From Sipunculus nudus (taxonomy: Eukaryota; Annelida; Sipuncula; Golfingiida; Sipunculidae), in contig CM049320.1 in NCBI GenBank assembly GCA_026874595.1, positions 33,702,214 to 33,766,213 of the forward strand: a stretch of 64,000 bases of DNA, given 5' to 3'. The notes under the pieces were generated by a model. The model had not been told where the DNA came from. It worked only from the letters and a program-made list of their open reading frames with translations, and searched no databases. A program made the translations under genes and the position numbers. Within the stretch, counting starts at the first letter, position 1. The number at the start of each line of letters is the position of its first letter. Positions 34,596 to 47,251 of this stretch are shown here, piece by piece.

Positions 34596-35620
34596 GGTCA
34601 ACCTTTTCATAATAAACGTTCCATCTTCCTCATATGACTCCCCTGCCAGTTAAAAAAGATTCATTTCGATTTTGACAAATGTTAAAATGGCAAGGTGACT
34701 GGACCATGATACTGAATAATATGCTTGTCAGGCTTATAGATTAATACATAAGATGTAATTATACCTCTATTGCTTTAAGATTCTCCACCCCTATATCTTT
34801 ATATAAAACCATCACTTATTCAAGCCTTGACATCTTTGTAAAGTTGTCTAAAAGGGAATAGTCACCTAAATCATGTTCAATTAACACGAAAAATAGCGTC
34901 TTCTCTTTGAAATAAATTGGTGCCTGCAAAACTATTGCCATAAAACCGTTGGCTTACTCCTGTACATAATTGTTAAAAAAGTGTACCGGGCGCAATCACA
35001 ATCGTCAACATAAAGACAGCGTGTCGAAATCCGTGGATCGGCCGGGCTGCTAAATCTGTCAGTCAGGAGATGGCCCTGACTGACTCTGCCCGAAGAAATG
35101 TAATACATCTTCCCTCCAGATGAACTACGCAAGTTGCGTTTGCTTAGGGATCCCATACCCGCTGTCACATTGTGCTACCCGTGAAAATCAGCTGAGGGCC
35201 CTGGACTTATGGTACACATCTGTTGCCATAGGTTTAACAATGAATTAACATTCGGCCCATGGACCGTAATGTCCTTCAGCAGAGAAATATCAGAGGAGAA
35301 AAAGTATGCCATGGTCCAGAATGTGGAACCCCCCCCCCGGTAATTTTTGCGAACCCCTAGTTTTCTTTCTGTGTCAAAGTGTAAAAGAAATCACTGATCC
35401 GTCTCGCTGTGCAACTGAAATGGGCAACACAATGCGTTTATGGAGGAAGTTTTCAGTAAAGATGACTCTAAGGCAAAATGAATCTTTGCAAAAAACCATT
35501 GCACAGAACGGACATGACAAATGAAATGAAATTAGACATTGATTGGTGGCTCAACTTTAAATTTCTTACCAAACTAATGTTAAGACTGCGATAGTGGATA
35601 ACCGCTCTGCTGTGCCTGTC
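34596..35620. other. Unassigned sequence downstream of the duplication
   Basis: The first 150 bp continue the ggtca-rich repeat. From about 34980 the base composition becomes less AT-rich. No domain is recognised in the short frames, and a poly-C run lies at 35329. The sequence from about 35200 may belong to the DIRS-like element whose RNase H part follows, but I cannot show it. Confidence 0.4.
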
Positions 35621-35829
35621 TCAATCAACGCGTGCCACGAAGCCGCCGGAACATTTTCATGGAAGATTTTGTTCATAACTTGTGGGAGCGCGACATGTCT
35701 GTTGCAAGCGGTCTTTGCATAAATTACAAAGAGGTTCTGGCCCTTGAACCTGCAGTGCGGAGGTGCGCCCTTATTGGACCAAAAATGTATTTGTCCACAG
35801 TGACAACAAGGGTGTCTATAAGGATCTAG
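35621..35829 (+). pseudogene. DIRS-like RNase H fragment
   Basis: INACHEAAGTF, then DFVHNLWERDM, then INYKEVLALEPAVRR, and in the next frame YWTKNVFVHSDNKG. This order (first acidic residue region, KE.LA helix, VHSDN) is that of the RNase H domain following the RT in DIRS elements. At least two frameshifts are visible. It stands alone, about 2.5 kb from the nearest RT remnant, so it may be a separate copy. Confidence 0.65.
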
Positions 35830-36249
35830 GTAAAACATGTGTTTACTGAAAATCTTAGGAAATATTCTTCACCCAAGCCGTTCAACATTACGCAGCTAAC
35901 CCTCTAACCAAACTTACCAAACTCTTTCTCTCGCCGACAGAGATACATCCAGTGTCTCGCAGCACTGTAAAATTCACCCCAAAAAACACCCAATAACAAT
36001 AACACCCAATAACACATCAGCAATGCGAGCTTATTACAAATCCGAGCTAAGCCTCCAAACAACTGGTTCGTTGAGTTTCGGGACTCTGGGGTATCTTTGC
36101 CCTAATCCCATCGTATGTTTGGGTATCACTTACTGTGCCCGCCGATTCTTTGTCTCTCTTAAGCGGAGCTACACTGGGCATATGTACCGTATCTTGTGTT
36201 TTGGCCTTCCGATTATGACCTACATCGGGCTTTTAACCATGTCCTACAT

Positions 36250-37170
36250 CCGAATTTCTACAATCCGTTAACTCGGGGCCTACACCGCCACATCGAAAAT
36301 ATCGCATATAGCTGCGAACGTGAAAACTCGCTTCGCTATCCTTGACCCCTGTGACTGGTCACGTTTCTGTACTGCAAGGTGACCTACTTTATCCGCAGGA
36401 TTCTTTTATGTTTCGCACAAAATACGCATCCCGTGTGCATCGATGAAACGTTCTGCTAACCCGTCCATTTTACTTATTGAGCTACACCTTTACTCCTTTA
36501 AGAAGACCACTAGCTCCGTGCTGCAGCAATTAACAAATTGCTCTCTATGCAGCAAGTGCCTTAGGGCATCAAAATACCTTTCTGTTCCAATTGTCCAGGA
36601 ATCCGCAAAACCCTAACGGCAAACTGACCAGGCGTTTCGCCACCCTCGGGTATGATCGACCTAAATGATCCGCGAAACCCATCTTCTGTAACTTATATCC
36701 CTTCAATAGGGCTAACTTTAAACTATCGTTACATGATGCATCAGATGCAGACAGCAGGGGAAAAATACACAGGGCTCTGATCTTTTACAGAGTACTGAGG
36801 TGGAATGCCCACCTATCTCGCTGATACTCTTGGTTTACTTGCCAGTCTCTTGAATCTCTCGAGACACACATCGATCCAATCGATCCAATCGATTTACCAA
36901 AAAGCAGCAATTGAACTGCCGGAATCTGAACATGTGCAGACTCATTTGTTGCTGGCTTACGCGACGCAACCCCCACCTTCGCTAACTCTTACTCGTATCC
37001 CAGCCTACTCCTTCTGTTCTCTATTCTGTAACACTAACTCGTGCTCACGAGCCCTAGCACGTCCATCTCGTTCTCTCGCACGCTCCGCTCGTTCCTGCGC
37101 AGCAACCTGGCGCTGAGTAATCTTCTGTAAATCCTCCCCTGTATAACCCACCGACTCTTTCAACGGTCCA
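36250..37170 (-). pseudogene. Retrotransposon gag remnant, SCAN-like, minus strand
   Basis: On the minus strand, from about 37170: PLKESVGYTGEDLQK, then a charged coil AAQERAERARERDGRAR. Then, across several frames, RDRWAFHLSTL, DSLKLALLKGYKL, EDGFRGSFRS, GETPGQFAVRV, and AERFIDAHGMRILCET ending at about 36407. A degenerate zinc-knuckle stretch with FRCGG and LTDC lies at about 36257-36303. This order matches the SCAN-like capsid region found in many metazoan Gypsy-type gag proteins. It is heavily frameshifted. No pol follows downstream on this strand, and LTRs were not found. Confidence 0.62.
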
Positions 37171-37965
37171 TAGTGTTAATGATCTCGTAACGCCGATGCA
37201 CGAACCTACGTTATAGCTACGGGATCTACCTGTGTATTAACGCGCCTGCACTCCATGCTACTCTAAAACCAACCGTGACACCAGACGGACTAACTGACTG
37301 ACACAAACATCGACCTAACAAGGTATACAGAGTCTCAAAACCTAGGAAATCCGTAAGTACGCTGCTCTACTCGACGACGCGCTACATGAACGTCAGCTAA
37401 ATCTGGGCGATCAAAAAAAAAAAAAAGGGGGGGGGGCTATAACATCAGTGGTCGGAATCACCTGACACTGAAGATGTAGTGGAAGGGTCAGCTGACACTG
37501 CAGAGTACCGTTTTCTAACGCTATTTTAATAGAAGCCGAGGTACTTCATAGTTCTCTTGTTACAAGTTAAAGAAACACTTTTAATTACTGAAAGTTGCCT
37601 GTAAACTCTAACTTTACCAACGTGTACAGGTTGAGAGCAAATTGTGTTCTACACCCTATCGCTGGCTATATTGACGTGCACAGGTAGCTGATGTTATAGT
37701 TCTTATGCCATTTTTTATTTAAGCATACCTTTAACTGAAAAGAATATTTAATTCCAAGAATTCTAGAAAAAAAATCTTAATAAAAAAGCACACGTTAAGC
37801 ATCAAACTCGTGTTATGTTTCTTGAACAGTTAATTATCTTGGATAAAAAGAAAACTCATTTATATTTTGTTTTAACAACTGCACATTTTTCTTAACAATG
37901 CAATGTGTTCCAGTTTGGTTAACATGACGCAGAGAAGCATCACAATTTTTTTATCCTGACAACGT
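37171..37965. other. Non-coding, includes an A14G10 homopolymer run
   Basis: 37171-37412 may be the 5' leader or LTR of the gag remnant, since it shares its less AT-rich composition. 37413-37436 is 14 A followed by 10 G. 37437-37965 is AT-rich with no gene seen. Confidence 0.4.
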
Positions 37966-38400
37966 ATGGAACTGTCACTTAATGAATTTATGTTAAGGAT
38001 ATTTGGAGGTTTGGTCAAAAATGACTTACTAAATCTCATCACTTTAGAGACGGATCCAGATAGGGTAAAATTTGAAAATATAGACCGCTCATCTTACTAT
38101 ACTCATGAACAATTAAATGATATTATGTGTAGAAAGTCAGAACTTTCATTTTTGGTTCTATCATTAAATTACCAAAGTCTGAATTCTAAGTTCGATAAGC
38201 TTCATATTCTTGTCGAATCATGGAAACATATGGCTATAAATTTGATACAATTTGCCTTCAAGAAACTTTGCTAGAAGCTTTAGCACTTTCGGTGCTACTC
38301 TGATTGACAACATATTTGCCAGCATATCTGATAAGTCTTTGTGCTCTGCTGTATTCTTATTAGCCAGATATCTGATCATTTGCCTTATTTTCTTACGACT
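37966..38400 (+). pseudogene. CR1/L2-like LINE endonuclease, internally deleted
   Basis: The 37966-38274 frame ends in the start of an APE-type endonuclease: LVLSLNYQSLNSKFDKL, then, after a frameshift, FDTICLQETLLE (38241-38276). The sequence then jumps straight to its C-terminal part, ATLIDNIFASISD (about 38294) and ISDHLPYFL (about 38370). More than half of the domain is therefore missing. It occurs only before array unit A; the other units start further downstream in the LINE. Confidence 0.75.
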
Positions 38401-38669
38401 GAATTAAATACCTGGCATGACAAGTCAGAGGAATACCATAAGTATCGTCGAATTAACGAAGCTTCAATAGTGCCCTTATATAATGAATAAAGCACAATGG
38501 ATATCTAGGGCAATCTTAACGTTCATGACCTAGCCGATCCGAACACAAATTCGGATGTTCTCGAAAATGTTATATGTACAACAATGGATAAACATATGCC
38601 ACTACAAAAAAGATCACATTATAAATACAAATGAACAAACAAAAAAAGAGATCTAAATGAATCACATTT

Positions 38670-40640
38670 GGCATTATTAGATCCATCAAGTTCACGGAAT
38701 AGTTGTACAAGTCACTTAAATAAAAAAACCACGTACTTATGAATATGCCACAAAGAATATAACATTAGTACATACAATGTGATACTCAAGAGATAAATAC
38801 GCTATGCTTAAACCATATATTATAAATCGCAATTTGATAAGCGCAAAAATAATATGAAAAAAACCTTAGCAAACAAAAAAATGATATCATGAATGATCGA
38901 ATTGTAAAAGTTTTCCAGACTATTTCAATATTAATTAAGAGCGTGTGACCAATAAATACTCAATTACAAATCATTTTAACAAGTTTTTTTTTGTGAAATA
39001 GGGTGTAAGATGGCAGGTAGTATACCTAAAACAGGAAACGTACATTTTACAGATAATCTTGAACAGCGTGGAACAACGGCTTTTGTGTTAAAGGCCGTTC
39101 CTAACACGGCCATTTAAGATACAATACAGTGTCTTCCTACAAAATCAAGCTGTGGATGATGTTCTGTCCACCAAGTTATTGAAAGGCTTGAACCAGTCAT
39201 CAATGAACCATTAAAAATTATCATTAATAAGTTCTTTTGCACTGGCATAGTCCCTGACAAATTGAAAATTGTAAAAAAATACCCCTCTCCATAAGAAACA
39301 AGATACACATTGTCCAGAAAATTATCGTCCGTTTTCAATCATACCTTCAATGTCAACGGTATTGAGAAAATTGTCTATGATCAGCTATTACATTTTTTTG
39401 GTGAACCTCACTTGCTGTATTCTTGTCAAAATGGCTTTCGAAAGAAATCATATATTCTCCGGAATATGCAGTACTTGAGGTCAAAGATATTATTACTAGA
39501 AGCATGGTTCACCACTCGCCTTATTTCTCGATTTGTCAAATGCTTTTGACACAGTAGATCATAATATTTAAATTCAGAAACTAAAACATTATGGCTTAAG
39601 TGACACTTCGTTGGCATGGTTTGCAAGTTATCTGAGCAATCGTAAACATTATGTTGAAATTAGTTAAATAAAATCAAACACACGCTCTCTATCACAGTCT
39701 TATGTCCCCTATTATTTATTATATACATTAATGATATCTACAAGTCATCTTTTTTCTTTCGGTTCCTTATGTATGCTGATGATACGAGTCTTGTGAGCCC
39801 CGTCACAAGTTTTAATTAAGAAATTATATAACATATATACGTGGTTATGGGTAAGTAAACTTTCTCTGAAAATGAATAAAACTAAGTATATTATTATTCA
39901 CAGCAAAAGAAAAAAAGATTGATGAAAATGTAAAAAAATAGAATCAAAGGCTTTAGAAAAAATGGACAAATTATGGAAAAAATTCAATTTCTCCAGGATC
40001 ACTCTCGATGAACTCGATGAAGTTGGGATCAAAATTTAAACAAGATAGCCTTAAAAATTTCTAAATGTATTGATGCTCTTACTAAGCTTAAACATTACTT
40101 GCCCGTATATATACTTAAGACTTTATTCAATAGTTTGACTTTACAACCCCAGAATTACGGTATATTAGCACTTGGGTTTAAAAGCAAAAATATTTGAAGC
40201 TGCATAAAAAGGGCAGCGCGTACGGTGACAAGCAGTAAATTCAATGCTCACTCAGAACCACTTTTTAAGGCACTCGAAACTTTGCGAGTGGAAGACATTT
40301 TTACTCTAAATGTCTAAAAGTTCTATTTTAAATACGTAAATTTACAGTTACCTTTATTTTTCTACAATTTGGATTTATACCAAGAAATGAAGTGTGCCAG
40401 TATAATATACGAAGGAAATAAATTTTAAGCACCGCCAAAACAAGGAAAAAATTTGCCGAAAATTTCCCAGGCACATAATCCCTAAAATCATAAACGATAC
40501 CAATGCAATCATTGCTGAAAAGGTATACACTCATAGCCTCCAAGGTTTCTTATCTTATATAAAACAGCATTATATAAAAAAAAATATCAAACTGGATGTC
40601 AGATACCTAACTGTTGCGATTGTAGTCGCCCTTAATTAAT
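38670..40640 (+). pseudogene. CR1/L2-like LINE reverse transcriptase, unit A copy
   Basis: This is the RT of a Jockey-superfamily LINE. Visible are ENYRP, LFLDLSNAFDTVDHNI (about 39526), SYLSNRKHYVEI, MYADDTSL (about 39770; catalytic box intact) and a C-terminal region with IIPKIIND-like, THSLQGF and NCYDC-like stretches. The GVPQGS turn expected before FIIYIND is deleted. Frameshifts and stops break every domain. The C-terminal style resembles LINEs I associate with bivalves. Confidence 0.82.
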
Positions 40641-42109
40641 TAATTAATTTTCATATTTAGCATTATCACTTTTTCTTATCACAGAATTTATTAATTGCTA
40701 AATCCTTTTCGATCTTTTACTCCATAGTATGATAATGTGGAGGTATCACATCATGATAATATTCTTATTTCTTTTCGTTTTAAATAATATTTATTCTCTT
40801 TTTCTTAGTTTATGGTTTCTTTTTTCACAGACCTGATCAATGTAAACATATCATTAGTTATAATCAGCAGATGGAAACCATGTTGAATTGTATTTTTATT
40901 TATATGGGCATTTATATAAGCTGTTTAATACTGAAGTATGAACAGACTCTCCGCCATGACACGGGTGGCCACTGCGCTAGCAGTGATCCTACCTTAGTAG
41001 TGGTCTCCTGACAAACAATTCTTTTTGCACCATGAATTTCGTTTGAATATTATATATGAATATCACACATCTGCGTTATGTAAATTAATTTCTCGTCAAA
41101 TAAACTGTTCCGAGTTCTGAGTTAAGGTTAGCAACGCTGTGATTCTAAATGCAATCACCCTAACGCTAGCTATACTATCTCCAAGGTTAATCAAGAATTC
41201 GATACAAAACCTCCAGTAATTATTGCATGGATTACCATGAATCCTGCCTTGAATATTGACCATGACCAGGTTGGTTAGTTCCCGAAAACTGTTGGCACCA
41301 CATGTGAATTTTCTAAATTTGACGATTTCATTTCTGTTTTTGAGACTGTCAAATAACAGCAGTTATGCCAGTTTCGCAGCTATGGTTTTGTTTTGTGTCT
41401 CGAAACGTGGTTTGTTTATTGATAATGACTGCTTTTTTTTTCATTTCTAAACACTGCTGCGCCACCTCATTTTTTCATTTTTATGCATTTTGCCGCCTTT
41501 ATTTTAAGACTGCCAAATTATAGTGATACTATCAGATTCGCAGCTGTGGTTTCGTCTAGTGTCTCAAAACTCAAAACATGTGTTAATGAAGGGAAGCTTT
41601 AAAAAGTGGATGCCCTATATTAATCACCCTGTCTGTCCGTTAGTTCATATTTCTGTATGTCCGTCAAATATGTTTCCTGATGTTAACGGCAGGTTAGATT
41701 GATGTATAATTGTTTCAAACTTATATACGGCCCACCACTTAAGTAATAACCCTATTTTCTCGGGGGCCATGAGTTAAAAGGTAAAGGACAGAGGCCTTAC
41801 TTCTTGTGTGATGCCACATGTGATTCCACACTATATGTCACTATGAGTCTGACTATAAGTCATCTGAACTGTAGTCATGACCCTTTGTCCTCCTCCGTCC
41901 GTCCAGCCGGCCGTCCGTTGGACTGGTACATTTTGAAACAGTTCGACCTACGAATCCAAAATTCAACATTTCGTTAGATATCCGTCTGTTCTTCCAACAA
42001 ACCTGGAACTGGTCCACTGCGAATTCGTTTTTTTTTTAGATAATAAGGAAAATCTCCATTTTCCAGTGAAAACCCTTTGTTACACTTCATAATTGTGCGA
42101 AATTGAAAC

Positions 42110-42173
42110 CACTGGTGTTAATATAATCATATTTGGATTTAATCATTCTTGAATATATTTCCTCTGTACATGC
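42110..42173 (+). repeat. Direct repeat left of ankyrin exon 5
   Basis: 'actggtgttaatata' through 'ctctgtacatgc' recurs about 1.1 kb later at 43219-43282, enclosing the exon. Units B (46965 and 48075) and C (51821 and 52931) show the same pair. Unit D has only one copy (57532-57594) and no exon. Confidence 0.85.
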
Positions 42174-42297
42174 CAGCATGAAAGGCAGATTGGCTCCAAT
42201 TGGAACATTAAAAAGCTAGGTGCGGCACACATGTTTTATCCACCACCAAGATCACAAAAATTGTACGATTACAACAGATAGTGCTTTTTATTTTCAG

Positions 42298-42396
42298 AAT
42301 GAAGACACACCACTACACTTGGCCATAAAAGTCCGTGTTTTCCAGCTTGCTGAGAAGCTCGTAGATTGCAATGCAGATGTGAACGCAAAAAATCAG
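42298..42396 (+). CDS. Ankyrin-repeat exon 5 (single 33-aa repeat)
   Basis: The 99 bp encode NEDTPLHLAIKVRVFQLAEK...NADVNAKNQ, with the T-P-L-H core and the N-A-D-V-N-A-K loop of an ankyrin repeat. The acceptor is ttttcag, the donor is gtaagc, and phase is 0 at both ends, compatible with exons 1-4. The middle (residues 12-24) differs strongly from the other types, so it is an older paralogous repeat. It sits between two direct repeats 1.1 kb apart. Confidence 0.86.
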
Positions 42397-43218
42397 GTAA
42401 GCTATTGCCAATTTATTAAAATATTTGAGTTATTTAAACAGATTCTGGCCCATTAGTGAAAAACTGACCCTATAACCCAACCCTGCAAAGATAGCATCTT
42501 TATCGAATAGATAATTTATTACCTCCGCCTTTGAAGGTGGGAGGGCATTACATGATTTGCCGTGTATATGTGCATGTTTGTGTGTCCCAGGCATATCCTC
42601 GAATGTTTTGAATGAATTTCAGTGAAACTACGTTGATGTTCCATGGGTTTGGCCATGGGGAGAAAAATTTATTTTGGGACCGATCGCGGAAATAATATGC
42701 AGAATGTTTCCCTTGCTTTCTCGTGTGTTTTTCCAAAAATCCTTGATTCCTCCTTGCCCTATGCCCTATTTTCACATTCAGTTCCATTCACACCTTGGAG
42801 GTGTCCTCCGCACAAGGAAGGAAATGTACCTTATACGCACATTGCTAAACGCGAGTAAGAAGCTAAAAGAATCAAGCTATCGAACTGCGATTTTAGTTCA
42901 CTAAAATGATGCGCAATAGCCCACTGATGTAGAATTGATGTAGAACGGTTAACGTTTGACCGGCAAATATTTCATGTAGTGCCTTTCAAATGTCTCCTGG
43001 TACAGAATTGAACAGATCAAAGTTGGGTATAAAAGCCAAATGCTTCTGAGAAAAAAATATAAATGACTCCATTATGAAAATGAGGTGATTCCTGGGCTAT
43101 GTGTTACAGATAGAAGAAAAATATGTAGCGCAATCTGTAACATGAGCAAACGGTCATATATAACCATACAATATTCATTCAATATGAAATATATTTAATT
43201 CCATATCAATGGCTTAAT

Positions 43219-43282
43219 GACTGGTGTTAATATATTCATATTTAAATTAATCATTCTTGAATATATTTTCTCTGTATATGCG
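43219..43282 (+). repeat. Direct repeat right of ankyrin exon 5
   Basis: This is the partner of 42110-42173, with t for a and aaa for gga at three positions. Unit D's single copy has this version inside but the left copy's flank before it. Confidence 0.85.
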
Positions 43283-43436
43283 ATTAATTAGCTTTAGACT
43301 TTTCCCCCCACTTTTATCACTTTATTTAATCAAGATACCGGATATCAGATCAGAATGTTGTATTTTTTTTAAGTTATTAGCATAACTGTAAAATAATTAC
43401 GACTTTTACAAAACTTTGACCATGGCATATTTTTTT

Positions 43437-43480
43437 AGCTCATCTGACTGAAAGTCATCTGAGCTATAGCGATTATTCTT
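43437..43480 (+). repeat. Hairpin repeat, agctcatctgact / agtcatctgagct
   Basis: An inverted repeat with a 3-base loop (gaa) and a two-base mismatch in the stem is followed by tatagcgattattctttgtc and CCGTCG. It lies about 100 bp before the LINE RT start of unit B. It repeats at 48293 and 53149 and is degenerate at 57831. Confidence 0.6.
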
Positions 43481-43537
43481 TGTCCGTCGTCTGTTTCTCC
43501 ATTCGATTTCAGGGCAAAAATCATTTGGATCACATAT

Positions 43538-45505
43538 GGCATTATTAGATCCATCAAGTTCAGGGATAAGATGTACAAGTCACTTAAAATAACAAAACCA
43601 CGTACTCAAAAATATGCCACAAAAGAAAATAAACTTAGGGCACACAATGTGATACATAAGAGATTAATACGCTATGCTAAAACCAGGTATTATAAATCAC
43701 TATTTCATAAGTGCAAAAGTTATATGAGACAAAACTTGGCAAACAATAAATGATATCATGCAAAGATCGAATTGTAAAAGTTTTCAAGATTATTTCAATA
43801 TTATTCAAGAGCGTGTGACCAATATATACTCAATTACAAATTATTTTAACAAGTAGTTTGGTGAAATAGGTTGTAAGATGGCAGGTAGTATACCTAAAAC
43901 AAGAAACGTACATTTTACAGATAATCTTGAACAGCGTGGAAGAACGGCTTTTGTGTTAAAGGCTGTTACAAACACGGCGATTTAAGATACAATACAGTGT
44001 TTTCCTACAAAATCAAGCTGTGGATATGATGGGTTGTCCACCAAGTTATTGAAAGGCTTGAACCAGTCATCAATGAATCGTTAAAAATGATCATTAATCA
44101 GTTCTTTTGCACTAGCATAGTCCCTGACAAATTTAAAAATAGCAAAAAATACCCCTCTACATCAGAAACAAGATACACATTTTCCAGAAAATTATCGTCC
44201 GATTTCAATCTTACCTACAATTTCAACGGTACTTGAGAAAATTGTCTATGATCAGCTATGACATATTTTTCGTTAAACCTAACTTGCTGTATTCTAGTTG
44301 ATATGGCTTTCGAAAGAAATCATTCTCTGGAATATGCAGTACTTGAGGTCATAGAAAGTATTACTAGCAGCATGGAACACGGTTTTTCACCTCTCGCCTT
44401 ATTTCTCGATTTGTCAAACGCTTTTGACACACTAGATCATAATATTTTTATTCAGAAACTAAATTTTACTGTTTAAGTGACACCTTGTTGGCATGGTTCG
44501 TAAGTTATCTGAGCAATCGTAAACATTATGTTGAAATTGGTTAAATAAAATCAAACACACGCTCTCTATCAACTGGTGTGCCTCAAGGATCAGGCTCATG
44601 TCTCCTATTATTTATTATATACATTACTTATATTTACAAGTCATATTTTTTCTTTCGATTTATTATGTATGAGTCTTGTGAGCCCAGTCACAAGTTTTAC
44701 TTCAGGAATTAGATAACATATACCAGAAGTTATGTGTAAGTAAACTATCTCTGAATATCAATAAAACTGAGTATATTATTATTCACAGCAAAAGAAAAAA
44801 GATTGATGAAAATGTAACAAAATTAAAATTTAAGGCTTTAAAAAGAAAGGACGAATTAACTCGCGATGAACTCGATGAATTTGGGATCAAAATTTAAACA
44901 AGAGAGCCTTAAACATTTCTAAATGTATTGGTGTTCTTACTGAGCTTAAACATTACTTACCCATATATATACTCAAGACTTTATTCAATAGTTTGAGTTT
45001 CCCAAGACAGAATTACGGTATATTAGCACTGGGGTTTAAAAGCAAAATATTTTAAGCTGCATAAAAAGGGCAGCGCGTACGGTGACAAGCAGTAAATTCA
45101 ATGCTCACTCAGAACCACTTTTTAAGGCACTCGAAACTTTGCGAGTGGAAGACATTTTTACTCCAAATGTCTAAAAGTTCTATTTTAAATACGTAAATTT
45201 ACAGTTACCTTTATTTTTCTACAATTTGGAATTAATACCAAGAAATGAAATGTGCCCGTATACTATAGGAAGGAAATAAATTTTAAACACCGCCAAAACA
45301 AGGACGAAATTTGCCGAAAATTTCCCAGGCACATAATTCCTAAAATCATAAACGATACCAATGCAATCATTGCTGAAAAGGTATACACTCATAGCCTCCA
45401 AGGTTTCTCATCTTATATAAAACAGCATTATATAAAAAAATATCAAACCGGATGTCAGATACCTAACTGTTACGATTGCAGTCGCCCTTAATTAATTATA
45501 TAATT
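43538..45505 (+). pseudogene. CR1/L2-like LINE RT, unit B copy
   Basis: This is 5'-truncated at the linker before the RT. It keeps LFLDLSNAFDTLDHNIF (about 44401) and TGVPQGSGS (about 44573), but an 11-bp deletion at about 44670 removes the Y-A-D-D box. Units C and D share this exact deletion, showing that they come from one source unit. Confidence 0.85.
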
Positions 45506-47152
45506 TTCATATTTAGCATTATCACTTTTTTTAACACAGAATTTATTAATTGCTAAAGGCTTTTCGTTCTTTTACTCCATAGTATGATAATGTGGAGGTG
45601 TCACATCATGATAATATTCTTATTTCTTTTCGTTTTAAATAATATTTATTCTCTTTTTCTTAGTTTATGGTTTCTTTTTTCACAGACCTGATCAATGTAA
45701 ACATATCATTAGTTATAATCAGCAGATGGAAACCATGTTGAATTGTATTTTTATTTATATGGGCATTTATATAAGCTGTTTAATACTGAAGTATGAACAG
45801 ACTCTCCGCCATGACACGGGTGGCCACTGCGCTAGCAGTGATCCTACCTTAGTAGTGATCTCCTGACAAACAATTCTTTTTGCACCATGAATTTCGTTTG
45901 AATATTATATATGAATATCACACATCTGCGTTATGTAAATTCATTTCTCGTCAAATAAACTGTTCCGAGTTCTGAGTTAAGGTTAGCAACGCTGTGATTC
46001 TAAATGTAATCACCCTAACGCTAGCTATACTATCTCCAAGGTTAATCAAGAATTCGATACAAAACCTCCAGTAATTATTGCATGGATTACCATGAATCCT
46101 ACCTTGAATATTGACCATGGCCAGGTTGGTTTGTTCCCGAAATCTGTTGGCACCACATGTGAATTTTCTAAATTTGACGATTTCATTTCTGTTTTTGAGA
46201 CTGTCAAATAACAGCAGTTATGCCAGTTTCGCAGCTATGGTTTTGTTTTGTGTCTCGAAACGTGGTTTGTTTATTGATAATGACTGCTTTTTTTTTCATT
46301 TCTAAACACTGCTGCGCCACCTCATTTTTTCATTTTTATGCATTTTGCCGCCTTTATTTTAAGACTGCCAAATTATAGTGATACTATCAGATTCGCAGCT
46401 GTGGTTTCGTCTAGTGTCTCAAAACTCAAAACATGTGTTAATGAAGGGAAGCTTTAAAAAGTGGATGCCCTATATTAATCACCCTGTCTGTCCGTTAGTT
46501 CATATTTCTGTATGTCCGTCAAATATGTTTCCTGATGTTAACGGCAGGTTAGATTGATGTATAATTGTTTCAAACTTATATACGGCCCACCACTTAAGTA
46601 ATAACCCTATTTTCTCGGGGGCCATGAGTTAAAAGGTAAAGGACAGAGGCCTTACTTCTTGTGTGATGCCACATGTGATTCCACACTATATGTCACTATG
46701 AGTCTGACTATAAGTCATCTGAACTGTAGTCATGACCCTTTGTCCTCCTCCGTCCGTCCAGCCGGCCGTCCGTTGGACTGGTACATTTTGAAACAGTTCG
46801 ACCTACGAATCCAAAATTCAACATTTCGTTAGATATCCGTCTGTTCTTCCAACAAACCTGGAACTGGTCCACTGCGAATTCGTTTTTTTTTTAGATAATA
46901 AGGAAAATCTCCATTTTCCAGTGAAAACCCTTTGTTACACTTCATAATTGTGCGAAATTGAAACCACTGGTGTTAATATAATCATATTTGGATTTAATCA
47001 TTCTTGAATATATTTCCTCTGTACATGCCAGCATGAAAGGCAGATTGGCTCCAATTGGAACATTAAAAAGCTAGGTGCGGCACACATGTTTTATCCACCA
47101 CCAAGATCACAAAAATTGTACGATTACAACAGATAGTGCTTTTTATTTTCAG

Positions 47153-47251
47153 AATGAAGACACACCACTACACTTGGCCATAAAAGTCCGTGTTTTCCAG
47201 CTTGCTGAGAAGCTCGTAGATTGCAATGCAGATGTGAACGCAAAAAATCAG
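47153..47251 (+). CDS. Ankyrin-repeat exon 6 (single 33-aa repeat)
   Basis: Identical to exon 5, including splice sites (ttttcag, gtaagc); phase 0-0. It is a product of the 4.86-kb tandem duplication. If all units are spliced in, the protein gains identical consecutive repeats. Confidence 0.86.

Larger units (their letters stand above)
38670..43537 (+). repeat. Tandem array unit A (LINE RT plus ankyrin exon)
   Basis: It starts at 'ggcattattagatccatc', shared by all five units. The RT half (to about 41.3 kb) is a few percent diverged from units B-D. From about 41.3 kb onward it is almost identical to B and C. It holds ankyrin exon 5, the hairpin repeat at 43437 and mollusc-type repeats. Confidence 0.88.

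Noticed and set aside
40966-40983. cactgcgctagcagtg hairpin in each array unit as a small RNA gene or terminator
   Set aside because: A 6-bp stem with a 4-base loop, no tRNA boxes or other RNA structure; more likely part of the LINE 3' region or intron.
45219-45401. Repeated minus-strand 60-codon frame in each array unit
   Set aside because: It is antisense to the LINE RT C-terminal region and is repeated only because the units are duplicated.
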